From contig NZ_NWUS01000001.1 in NCBI RefSeq assembly GCF_014048475.1, positions 310,001 to 374,000 on the forward strand: a stretch of 64,000 nt of DNA. The letters run 5' to 3'. Position 1 is the stretch's first letter. Every line of letters starts with the position of its first letter. The stretch comes from Bombella favorum. GTDB taxonomy: Bacteria; Pseudomonadota; Alphaproteobacteria; Acetobacterales; Acetobacteraceae. Under the pieces are notes generated by a model. That model ran no database searches. It was not told the DNA's origin and worked only from the letters and a program-made list of their open reading frames with translations. A program made the position numbers and the translations under genes. This document shows positions 53,050 to 61,051 of this stretch, piece by piece.

Positions 53050-54502
53050 ATAAACTCTCCTCCCCATCGACATGCCGCAAAATACTTCGATGAAGTTCGG
53101 CTGGCGTCATATCAATAGGATCAGACGACTTATGCACTCCATTAAGCGCATTAGGTCGCAAAATCACATAAGGCGTACTTCGTTCGAGCCCTTCAGAAGC
53201 AGGTAAAGCCTCAAAGGTCGGTCGATGATCCCCGAAAAAAACCAGCATAATATCCCGGCCGCTTGCCTTGATTCCTGCAAGAAGCTCGCCAAGCATAGCA
53301 TCGCCATTCTGCACATGCTGGCACCATGCAGAAGCAGCACTTGATTGGCCCAAGCGTCCCTTTTCCCACGGGCCGTGATTCTCAATCGTCACACAATATG
53401 CTAGAAAATGCTCATTCTTCCGAAGATACTCCAATAAATGTGTAGTCAAGGAAGCATCACCTACATATGGACCAACTTTGTCTCGCTCGGAGAAATATTC
53501 TCGTCCGATGATGTCGTTAAAACCCCACAAAGGTAGCAGACGTTTCCGCCCATAAAAGCTTAAATCGTAAGGATGCAAGAAACAGGCTTTTGGATAGAAA
53601 GCTTTCAGACGATTCGGCAGAGCATGAGAGGGAGATTGCTCTGCAGTTAGAAATGGATCAAAAAAACGGTATGATAAAACAGCTTCATCATCACCGCATA
53701 AGACGCCATATTCGCTACGCATTGTATAGGCACCCAACCCGCTAGGTAGGAGATGCCCCCATTGTACCGCTTCTTCTCGGCATTGAGCAAGTGCAGGTGG
53801 GCTTGTCCAATTTTTATCCAGATCAGCAGGATCAGCAAATGACTCGCATTGAATAATAATAACCGAGTCTGGCGCTGTTATATTTCGAGGCAAGGCCGTT
53901 CTCGCAGGCAAGGGAGGCAATCGGCAACAACGCATTGCATAGAGAAGCAACGTAGGAAGCAAACCATTGTCACGCATGTCGGCCCACAGATCAGGCAGCG
54001 GCCCTTCAGGACGACTTCCCCTTTCCAATAGCCACCAAAGAAGCCCCCCAGACATAACTGCCTCCAGGAAACCAAAAGCTCGCAGCATGATGCCCCATGT
54101 TGATGCACCTATCAAAAGATAGAGTAGCAACACTCCACCAATCACGACAGAGAGCCGCACAGATAAAGGAACTCCCTGAAGATAGAAGCGTGGATGTTTT
54201 ACAAAGGCGCCTATCAGAGCAAAATCTGTAAAAACGAGCGGTTCATTCAAAAGGCGCAGTTTCAGATTAGATGCCGTCACCAAAACTGACATCAAAACGG
54301 TACTTAAAAGCAAAGAAAACCAAATAGAGCCGGTTAGGCACAGAAAAACACTATCAACAACCATAACTGGCAGACAGCGCAGAAGAATTAATGAGTTTTT
54401 CCGCAAAATCCGCTTAGGCTGCACAAGCAGATCAGTCCCCTCGCCTATAGCAAAACTCCCTACAGCCATGACCAAAAATACTATGACGAAATGCAACATC
54501 AT
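53048..54502 (-). CDS. Membrane sulfatase-fold enzyme, LTA synthase/phosphoglycerol transferase-like
   Basis: This 484-residue protein has four to five N-terminal membrane segments and a periplasmic sulfatase-fold domain of the LtaS/OpgB type. Visible active-site elements are CESFADP (metal glutamate 220), AYTMRSEYG (threonine 260, probable nucleophile), IENHGPW (375-379) and FFGDHRP (GDH 424-426). In other bacteria such enzymes move phosphoglycerol from phosphatidylglycerol onto teichoic acid or onto osmoregulated glucans. It lies next to an AT-rich region with an OpgH-like glucosyltransferase. The glucan is therefore a likely acceptor, but that is inference. Confidence 0.8.
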   Translation of the reverse strand: MMLHFVIVFLVMAVGSFAIGEGTDLLVQPKRILRKNSLILLRCLPVMVVDSVFLCLTGSIWFSLLLSTVLMSVLVTASNLKLRLLNEPLVFTDFALIGAFVKHPRFYLQGVPLSVRLSVVIGGVLLLYLLIGASTWGIMLRAFGFLEAVMSGGLLWWLLERGSRPEGPLPDLWADMRDNGLLPTLLLYAMRCCRLPPLPARTALPRNITAPDSVIIIQCESFADPADLDKNWTSPPALAQCREEAVQWGHLLPSGLGAYTMRSEYGVLCGDDEAVLSYRFFDPFLTAEQSPSHALPNRLKAFYPKACFLHPYDLSFYGRKRLLPLWGFNDIIGREYFSERDKVGPYVGDASLTTHLLEYLRKNEHFLAYCVTIENHGPWEKGRLGQSSAASAWCQHVQNGDAMLGELLAGIKASGRDIMLVFFGDHRPTFEALPASEGLERSTPYVILRPNALNGVHKSSDPIDMTPAELHRSILRHVDGEESL

Positions 54503-54994
54503 TTATCCTAAAAATTTATAATGAAAATTTCCTCTAGATCATTCTACACAATAAAGATAAGTATTTATCTTCATAAAGTATAACTTTTAAAAAGTTAAAA
54601 CAAATATCAAACTCCTTTCATGGCAGAATGCAATGCCAAAATTTATGGAATAAACTTGTGTTTGCCTCTGCTCCTTTCCTTCGAAAAATTTCGAGTAGCA
54701 CAACATTGTCTCCATACTATGATCCTATATCTGCCATCCCTGCACACATCGACACAGCATATATTTAGCGTTACGCTTTTCAAGCAATCATGTACAATCG
54801 GAATGAAATAATAAGAGTTATGAAATATATTTACTCCTGATCACCACCAGTTCAAAAAGAGTTCTCCTGTCTATAATTTCTATTTAGCAACACTTACTAT
54901 GCTTTTTTCATTTTTTAAAAACAATCTAACCCTTTTTCCAAATGGAAGGCTTCTATGGCTCCATAAAAACTTCAAGACATTTTACAAAATTAAC
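54503..54994. other. AT-rich spacer without a credible gene
   Basis: This stretch is much richer in A and T than its flanks. It holds small inverted repeats, AAGATAA/TTATCTT at 54554-54571 and TAACTTTT/AAAAAGTTA near 54581. A short frame at 54620-54811 has no similarity or ribosome-binding site that I can support. The promoter of the gene at 54502 should lie at its left end. Confidence 0.6.
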
Positions 54995-55035
54995 ATAAAA
55001 AAATATTAGGGAACAGAAATACTGCTCCCTAATAT
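54995..55035 (-). terminator. Intrinsic terminator after the OpgH-like gene
   Basis: On the minus strand a 10-bp stem (55026-55035 with 55003-55012, loop of 13) is followed by a run of T. It lies immediately after the stop codon of the minus-strand gene. Confidence 0.85.
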
Positions 55036-55036
55036 G

Positions 55037-57127
55037 TCACTTTCTACATGTTTTTAAGAATGTATCTTCCCATAGCTCTCTACACCTAAGTATTAAAAAC
55101 TTCTCTAAATTAGAATAACTACTTACATCTTTCTTTTTCAACTTATCCTTCCAAAAAGAATATTTTTGAGGGCGTTCTGGTACACTTCCCATATGTCTAA
55201 GTGTAAAGGCAACATCAGAAATGGCTTTTTCAAAGGTAAACGAATTTAAGCCAGTACTACGCAATTCCTTCGTATATGCGTATGTCTTCTTTACCACAGG
55301 ATAAAGGTTTTCAGCGTCATAGGGCGTCTGCAACCACTTCTTCTTTTTAAAAAGTAAAAGCTCTCTACTCGTAAGTCTCGCTATAGCAGGTGCTAAGGCC
55401 AATACTAACGGAGCGAAGATAATACCAAATTTGAAAAAAAACATTCCAAATCTACTATGTGGAATATGAAGTATAGCAAGCGTTCTATCGTTAATATACG
55501 GAAAAATAGACGTGACACTATATGCTATCAGAAGACATCCCAGTATGGATATAGGGTACAAACTCTTTATACAAACATCCCAAGATAAAAGTGTACCATC
55601 TCTATCCTGCGCACCCCAATGAAGCTCTTTTTGTTTCAACCAATCAAACAAAAATTTATTTATTAAACACATAGCGATCAATATAATATTACTTTGTACA
55701 AAAGAGAATATAAAATATGAAAACAAGTATTTCACATGCCCACCCATTTTTTTAATCAATTTCTTTTTTACGAAAGTAATATAATAGACTGTAATCTGCA
55801 TTGAAGCAGGAACTAGCAAGAACATTGCGAACATAAAAAGATACTTTGTATAGCCAATTGCCTGGTATCTTTTAAAATAAAGCATAGCCATTCTAGTTTT
55901 GATAGGATGCATAAAAACATAATGCAAACCATAAAATGACAATATAAATGTGCACAGCCCAACCACAGCAGCATAATAAAACAATGCACGCTGAAACATA
56001 TTAATCTTTCCAAAATTAGAAAGACTTTTAGACATAAAAAATCTAAACCACGTTTGGGCACCAACTAACCAACGCCGTTCCCGTGCAAAAAAAGTAAGAA
56101 TATTATGCAACTGCTCATCAAACGAAATAATCTGCGGTAAAATCCATGTATCGTATCCTCCCCCTAGCAACAAAGACCCCTCATAATAATCATGAGAAAT
56201 CATTTTTCCTGCTGCAAATGGGCCCGAGCGTTCAGCAATCGGCAAGTTACAACACTCCATAAATGCCTCTACCCTGACTATGGCATTATGGCCCATATAA
56301 AACCCTCGGCCAGGGTTAAAATAGTTATAATAATAGGTATACAAGTAATTATCAAACATAAACCTAAAATTACTTACCATACCAAAAAGTGTAGATGAGG
56401 TAATCTCCATAAACCTAGATTGAATAAGGGCAGTATTGTTATTCCCCTCCATAGCTCTTGCTAAAAGAATGCAAGATTCTCCTGGCAAAATACTATCAGC
56501 ATCGAGCATAACAACATATTTATAGTTACGACCCCACCTTCTATAAAAGTCAGATATATTCCCAACCTTAGAAAAAGTGTTACTTATTCTATGCCTATAA
56601 GCTATATTGAAATTAGGAAATTTTTCTCTCAGTGTAAATAAGAGCAACTTCTCCTGTAAAACTATATCAACATCTCTACTATCTGATAGAATAAACCAGT
56701 CGAAGTGCGTAGCCTCTTCATGTTCCGAAAGTTCCTCCATCATTGCCATCAAACCACCGCCAACACGAGAAGGATCCTCCTCATAAATTGGCATTAAAAT
56801 AGCAATACGGGTATCCCTTTTTAAAGGAATAGCACGGTTAATAGGATTCAATATGTCCTTTTCTACTGGACGCAGAGCGGTATACGCTCCAAACACGAAC
56901 AAAAGAAAAGCTGACCCCCCTAAGGAGGTCAACAAGGACGAAAATAAACAAAGCGGCAAACCAACATATGGGTTAATCCCATTCAATGATATTTGAACGA
57001 TGCCTACAGTCATTAACAATAAAAACTGAGCAACCGCACAAACAAATAGAAACAACCCTCTTTTTTTTCTTATAGATTTTAATAGGGTATCATATTCAGA
57101 ATCTGTCAAATTCTTAATATAAGACAT
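55037..57127 (-). CDS. OpgH/MdoH-like membrane glucosyltransferase
   Basis: This 696-residue GT2 enzyme resembles the glucan synthase of osmoregulated periplasmic glucans. It has two N-terminal membrane helices (about 25-85), then a cytosolic GT domain with ILMPIYEEDPSRVGGGL (110-126), SDSRDVD, RISNTFSKVGNISDF, VMLDADSILPGES (DAD at 209-211), GHNAIVR, SHDYYEG (311-317) and RERRW (349-353, the RxxRW site). Several helices follow to about 590 and a cytosolic tail ends it. OpgH of Escherichia coli is about 150 residues longer. No opgG partner is adjacent; capsule-export-like genes are. Codon use is AT-rich, unlike most of the window. Confidence 0.82.
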   Translation of the reverse strand: MSYIKNLTDSEYDTLLKSIRKKRGLFLFVCAVAQFLLLMTVGIVQISLNGINPYVGLPLCLFSSLLTSLGGSAFLLFVFGAYTALRPVEKDILNPINRAIPLKRDTRIAILMPIYEEDPSRVGGGLMAMMEELSEHEEATHFDWFILSDSRDVDIVLQEKLLLFTLREKFPNFNIAYRHRISNTFSKVGNISDFYRRWGRNYKYVVMLDADSILPGESCILLARAMEGNNNTALIQSRFMEITSSTLFGMVSNFRFMFDNYLYTYYYNYFNPGRGFYMGHNAIVRVEAFMECCNLPIAERSGPFAAGKMISHDYYEGSLLLGGGYDTWILPQIISFDEQLHNILTFFARERRWLVGAQTWFRFFMSKSLSNFGKINMFQRALFYYAAVVGLCTFILSFYGLHYVFMHPIKTRMAMLYFKRYQAIGYTKYLFMFAMFLLVPASMQITVYYITFVKKKLIKKMGGHVKYLFSYFIFSFVQSNIILIAMCLINKFLFDWLKQKELHWGAQDRDGTLLSWDVCIKSLYPISILGCLLIAYSVTSIFPYINDRTLAILHIPHSRFGMFFFKFGIIFAPLVLALAPAIARLTSRELLLFKKKKWLQTPYDAENLYPVVKKTYAYTKELRSTGLNSFTFEKAISDVAFTLRHMGSVPERPQKYSFWKDKLKKKDVSSYSNLEKFLILRCRELWEDTFLKTCRK

Positions 57128-57353
57128 ATTTCACCAATACTTTTTTTACCGCTTCATTCTCCCCTATAAGTTCTGTAGATAAGCGTTTCTTGATAGGAGG
57201 TTGCCAATCTGAAGACTCAAAAAGGGGCAGAACATGCTCTTTAACCTCACTCCAAGAGAGCATGGCTTCCTCACGACCTGACACAGCATGCTCACAACCT
57301 CGAGGCAAAATAGCCAAGAGGTATGAAGAGGGAATCCTATAAGAATTGCTCAT
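57114..57353 (-). CDS. Small protein of unknown function in the glucan locus
   Basis: This 79-residue, mainly charged protein (SWSEVKEHVLPLFESSDWQ in the middle) has no signal peptide or membrane helix. I recognise no family. It lies between the export gene and the glucosyltransferase, 27 bases after the Wza-like gene, and its end overlaps the glucosyltransferase start by 14 bases. This suggests translation coupling and a small partner protein for the enzyme. The start has only a weak ribosome-binding site. Confidence 0.55.
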   Translation of the reverse strand: MSNSYRIPSSYLLAILPRGCEHAVSGREEAMLSWSEVKEHVLPLFESSDWQPPIKKRLSTELIGENEAVKKVLVKYVLY

Positions 57354-57380
57354 ACAGCACCCAATAATAAAGATAGAAAA

Positions 57381-58538
57381 TTATCTAACTGACGCTGCTG
57401 ACATACCCTGTCCTGCAATAAACATAAACATTCCAAGAACCTGTTGCATTGTAACAGAACGCGACACGGGCACATATACCATATCCCCATCCTCTACAGG
57501 CATAACCTGTGACGCTTCCATCCCCTCTACCAAGTCAAAATTAATTCTATACATTACGGACTGATCCTTCTTCATAACAAAGATAGAACGTCCCTGTGCC
57601 GTTTGAGGATTTAGACCATTAACAGAGGCCATAACTTGAGAAAGAGTGGGTATCTCTGCAAAAGGTGATATCCGGGGGGCGCTCCACCCAGCCCCTAGGC
57701 ACAATACACGAACATTCGGCTTATGTTGCAGCGCAATTCTGTCCCCGGGATGCAATTGAATAGGATGCAACAAAGCCGTCTGTAGAGGAATATTATATTC
57801 CCGTTCTTTTCTAGCCAACAAAACATTCATGGCAAGATCGGTCCCATGCAACGGCTCAGAATTCATATAGCCGCCTGCTTGGGCAATAGCCTCAATGAGA
57901 GAAATCCCTCCTTCATTCCAATTTATAATTGTTGGTTTGTTCACCGCACCCATCACGACAATATTTTGCCCATGACTCAATGCTAATTCCAGCGACACAT
58001 CCACGTGTTCAAACTGATGAGTTTCATCCAATTTTGAACGAACAACCTGCTGCGCTTGATGTATTGTCATACCAGACACATTCACCCAGCCTATGTATGG
58101 AATATCAATTCTGCCTTGAGCATCAACAGGATACATACCCATTTTAGACAGCGTAGGAGACATCGCCGTTTCCGACGAATTAACCCCTCCGCTTCCCTGT
58201 GTCCATATAATCAAATTTACTCTATCACCTGGATATATTCTACTCAGAATCACCTCAGGAGAAGGTTCGTTCACAGAGAGAAGCAATTCTTTCTCAAAAT
58301 TTTCACTACGAACACGAACTTCATCCGCCAATTTTTTAGCTAATTTCGTATCAACATCAAATAGTGGTGGAGCCTTATGCTTCTTTACTTGTTCAACAAT
58401 ATAGTCATTATGTGGACCAACGGAGGGCATAAAGGCACATGCAGCGCTTGATGCAAGCAAAGAACAGGCCAGAGCCCCCCTTATTACCAGGCGGTTTGGG
58501 ACAAACAAAGTGCGCACCAAATGGACATTAAAAACCAT
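57381..58538 (-). CDS. Polysaccharide export lipoprotein (Wza/BexD-like)
   Basis: This is an outer-membrane export protein of 385 residues. The signal peptide ends in ASSAAC (lipoprotein cysteine 34). The poly-export domain shows LSRIYPGDRVNLIIW and YPVDAQGRIDIPYIGWVNVSGMTI, the VNVSG-like turn of the family, followed by two SLBB-type segments (VVMGAVNKPTIINW and VRVLCLGAGWSAPR). This matches the OPX family: Wza, BexD, CtrA or KpsD. It lies 9 bases after the KpsE-like gene. Neither the ABC-2 pair (BexAB/KpsMT) nor a Wzy set is in the window. Confidence 0.85.
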   Translation of the reverse strand: MVFNVHLVRTLFVPNRLVIRGALACSLLASSAACAFMPSVGPHNDYIVEQVKKHKAPPLFDVDTKLAKKLADEVRVRSENFEKELLLSVNEPSPEVILSRIYPGDRVNLIIWTQGSGGVNSSETAMSPTLSKMGMYPVDAQGRIDIPYIGWVNVSGMTIHQAQQVVRSKLDETHQFEHVDVSLELALSHGQNIVVMGAVNKPTIINWNEGGISLIEAIAQAGGYMNSEPLHGTDLAMNVLLARKEREYNIPLQTALLHPIQLHPGDRIALQHKPNVRVLCLGAGWSAPRISPFAEIPTLSQVMASVNGLNPQTAQGRSIFVMKKDQSVMYRINFDLVEGMEASQVMPVEDGDMVYVPVSRSVTMQQVLGMFMFIAGQGMSAASVR

Positions 58539-58547
58539 GACTCAGCC

Positions 58548-59603
58548 TCACTTGACGATTAAATACAGAATGAAAGACACACACAAGATGATAGCAGTCC
58601 ACATTAATGCAAGAGGACGCGTAGGATTAGTCGGGTGAACAGGTTCTTCAATAACGTCTAAGTAATATGCATCCCGAATGATACTTTTCTCATTCTCCAG
58701 CATATTCTTTTCATCAAGTACAATATTCTTGATATCCTGATCCACTCTTTCTTCAGCCTGATTATAAGCTTTATAAACGGATGACTGACGTGCAACAGTA
58801 TCTTTTTGCTTCGCAATCTCCCGGTCTAACGAGCTCAATTGCGTTTTTAGCACCTCAATTTGCTGGCCTCGTTCCGCCAAAAATGCTGTAGCTGCAGCCC
58901 GCGTACCAATGTCTACGCGCGCTCTCTCAGTCGCTGAAAGAGTAGACAACACGTCTTGATAGGCACTCTTTAGATCGGAGATACCAGCCTTTTTCTGCAA
59001 AGCGGATATACGCTCCAAATCGGCATCTAAACTTTCATTATCCGTATGAATCTTTCGCAGCAACATAGCATACTCGGCCTGATCCGCTTTAGTACCACTA
59101 TGAGCTAGCTTTTCACGTGAGAAATCGAGAAGGTCTTTATTAAGCTGCGTTACGAAATCAGAGGAATAACCATCTACCGTTAAGGTTAACAATCCTGATT
59201 CTTCATTAAAAGAAGGCTTCACACGATATTGATAATATCCCCACAATCTCATTTTATTGGAAGAAAACAAAGAAAGCGGACCACCAAATCTAGAAATCAG
59301 ATCCCCAGATGACCAATGCTGCTGCAATTTCTCAGGATCTAATTTTTGAAAAGCATCCCAACTAGCAATATATTGTGCAAGCACATAAGAGCCAGAAGAA
59401 GCCGTTCCTGCTCCTCCCATTCCTTCCATGGCTGCACTACCGCTGCCCGAAGAATCTTGGCCAGCGCCATAAACCCGGACTACAGCTGTACTTTCATATC
59501 GCGGCGTTGCCCATATGAACAAATAAAAGCACGAGACCAAAGATGGAATACCGCAAATCCACCAGAACATTTTCTTTTTGTAAAAAATTGTCTCAGTGCC
59601 CAT
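58548..59603 (-). CDS. Capsule-export inner-membrane protein (KpsE/BexC-like)
   Basis: This 351-residue protein has the layout of polysaccharide co-polymerase/membrane-fusion subunits of capsule export. One membrane helix near the start (WWICGIPSLVSCFYLFIWA), a periplasmic domain with RYESTAVVRVYG, a long coiled-coil region (about 180-290, ISALQKKAGISDLKSAYQDV and onward), the VHPTNPTRPLALMW motif and a C-terminal helix are visible. The PxxPTxPxRP-like stretch is typical of the family. I chose ATG 59603, where GGGAAGG lies just ahead; the frame runs further upstream (to 59801) without support. It starts the putative operon. Confidence 0.8.
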   Translation of the reverse strand: MGTETIFYKKKMFWWICGIPSLVSCFYLFIWATPRYESTAVVRVYGAGQDSSGSGSAAMEGMGGAGTASSGSYVLAQYIASWDAFQKLDPEKLQQHWSSGDLISRFGGPLSLFSSNKMRLWGYYQYRVKPSFNEESGLLTLTVDGYSSDFVTQLNKDLLDFSREKLAHSGTKADQAEYAMLLRKIHTDNESLDADLERISALQKKAGISDLKSAYQDVLSTLSATERARVDIGTRAAATAFLAERGQQIEVLKTQLSSLDREIAKQKDTVARQSSVYKAYNQAEERVDQDIKNIVLDEKNMLENEKSIIRDAYYLDVIEEPVHPTNPTRPLALMWTAIILCVSFILYLIVK

Positions 59604-59978
59604 GTTTTCCTTCCCGATAGCAAGCAATCTACCGCTAGATATAGATTTTTTCATGAAGAGCAAGATGCTAGATTTATGCAAAATTCTATCATATCGCCTC
59701 ACACCACCTGGCGGTACCTTATATGTCATCAGAAATGAAATTGTCACTATGAATTTCCAGCTCACAACAAAGAAATTTTTATCACCGTACATAAAATACA
59801 AATTACGTAATCATATACCAAAAAAAATACAAATATATTTTATGAACAACATATTTTTTTATTTTATAAAATACATACTTTCTACGCAACTTAAGAAAGT
59901 AAGAGACTTTTGATCAACCAGCCATTATTAAGAAATATTCACCTCTCAAAAAGATACAAGCCCCTATCAAACATACCT
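59604..59978. other. AT-rich region upstream of the export operon
   Basis: This is the gap of 375 bases before the KpsE-like gene. It is AT-rich and should contain its promoter. I see no RNA gene and no credible protein gene; frames on the plus strand here mirror the minus-strand gene start. Confidence 0.5.
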
Positions 59979-60066
59979 CTATAGCCGTTCATTACCCTTG
60001 CCTTTGGATCGTTAACTGTCGCTTCATGTCACGGTGCAGCGCATCATGACGTTTTTTGGGAAATTA
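59979..60066. repeat. Diverged direct repeat, left copy
   Basis: It starts with CTATAGCCGTTCATTAC, then TTGGATCGTTAACTGT and CATGTCACGG, and ends around ATGACGTTTTTTGGG. A second copy begins at 60729 with the same 17 bases. Confidence 0.7.
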
Positions 60067-60374
60067 TTTTCTAAGGCCTTTACCGTGGCACATCACCTAA
60101 TAGCACATGCCCCGAGACGGAAGGACAACACCTACAGAAACGCACTAATCGTAACTTATCCTTATGCGACGCAAACATATAATACTTTTCCCAAAAGCTT
60201 AACAGCTTCTATCAAAAAGCGACGGAGCTATCCCGCCTAGAGCTGGGTCGCCCCGATACAGGATATTTCAATCCCCGTGTTCCCCATCCCGCATGGGGCA
60301 GTACGCCGTTCCTAAAAGGCTTTCTACGTTTCCGGATCCATATCGACCACCCCAGCCGTATTTTCAATTTTTAA
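60034..60374 (+). pseudogene. Possible broken gene of unknown function
   Basis: Two overlapping plus-strand frames look like parts of one sequence. The first runs 60034-60240 (start GTG, or ATG 60046) and reads NALIVTYPYATQTYNTFPK near its middle. The second, in the next frame, is open from 60183 to the TAA at 60372-60374 and reads ELGRPDTGYFNPRVPHPAW. A single frameshift near 60183-60240 would join them. I recognise no family. It could equally be non-coding. Confidence 0.25.
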
Positions 60375-60377
60375 GGA

Positions 60378-60638
60378 TCACACACGCTTCAGTCTAAAAC
60401 TTGCTTTTATCCCCTTCTGTGTCTCAAAGGTCACATCATACGCTGCTAGATAGAACGCTACAGTCCTAATTGCCCCACTCCATAATGGAAAGACTCTATT
60501 ACTGCTCTGCATCTGGGACAGTATCTGTTGTGCAACCTTAAAAGCCACCGAAGAAACATCAATGGCAAAGGTGTATGGCCTGAAATCCTTCACCATAGAT
60601 GAGGGGGCACAATCTTTTCTAACGAGCTGCATAGTCAA
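60378..60638 (-). CDS. Hypothetical short protein
   Basis: An 86-codon frame of mixed character (FAIDVSSVAFKVAQQILSQM in the middle). No signal peptide, no recognised family. It lies in a decayed, repeat-rich stretch and may not be expressed. Confidence 0.25.
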   Translation of the reverse strand: MTMQLVRKDCAPSSMVKDFRPYTFAIDVSSVAFKVAQQILSQMQSSNRVFPLWSGAIRTVAFYLAAYDVTFETQKGIKASFRLKRV

Positions 60639-60728
60639 GAACGCTAAGCTCTTGGCGACAAGAGGTTATCTGTAGAGTTTCTCTAAGGTTTTAGCCGTTT
60701 CACGGCGATGTCGGTCAGCACTTGCCCA

Positions 60729-60825
60729 CTATAGCCGTTCATTACTCAAGAAAATACCCACACTCTTGGGTCATTAACTGTTATTCCATGTCACGACATG
60801 ATGCACAATAACGTTCATTTTTGGC
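60729..60825. repeat. Diverged direct repeat, right copy
   Basis: This copy keeps the leading 17 bases CTATAGCCGTTCATTAC, TTGGGTCATTAACTGT and CATGTCACGA of the left copy at 59979, with about 15 extra bases inserted after the leader. A further fragment (TCTAAGGTTTTAGCCGT at about 60680) resembles the next part of the left copy. Confidence 0.65.
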
Positions 60826-60864
60826 TGTTTTCTACGGTTTCTGTCACTGTATGACTGAAAACCG

Positions 60865-60957
60865 TGGCGGAGGGGATGGGATTCGAACCCACGATACGGG
60901 AGTTACCCGTATAACGGTTTAGCAAACCGCCGCCTTCAGCCTCTCGGCCACCCCTCC
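60865..60957 (-). tRNA. tRNA-Ser (GCT)
   Basis: Class II tRNA of 93 bases on the minus strand. The 5' end is at 60957: acceptor GGAGGGG pairs with CCCCTCC (60875-60869), discriminator G, encoded CCA (60867-60865). Anticodon loop TTGCTAA holds GCT, reading AGC/AGU. A long variable arm is present. Confidence 0.95.
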
Positions 60958-60988
60958 GCTGTAAACGGTTTTTACACGGCGTTTGCAG

Positions 60989-61045
60989 GAGTGTTTGTAG
61001 GGGGAAATGAAGCCCACGTAAACCCCCTACAAACACTCTTTTTTA
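60989..61045 (+). terminator. Perfect 16-bp inverted repeat with T-run
   Basis: GAGTGTTTGTAGGGGG (60989-61004) pairs fully with 61023-61038 (loop 18), followed by a T-run on the plus strand. On the minus strand, where gatB ends at 61052, no T-run follows. It may still stop gatB transcription by the stem alone or with Rho. Confidence 0.7.
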
Positions 61046-61051
61046 TATTTT

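Noticed and set aside
54620-54811. 63-codon plus-strand frame in the AT-rich spacer
   Set aside because: No ribosome-binding site, no recognised motif, and located in a stretch rich in stop-poor AT runs.
60865-60957. tRNA-Ser(GCT) as an integration site with duplicated 3' end
   Set aside because: No second copy of the tRNA 3' end was seen on either side of the AT-rich segment.
60815-61036. Minus-strand 73-codon frame
   Set aside because: It runs through tRNA-Ser(GCT); the tRNA explains the sequence.
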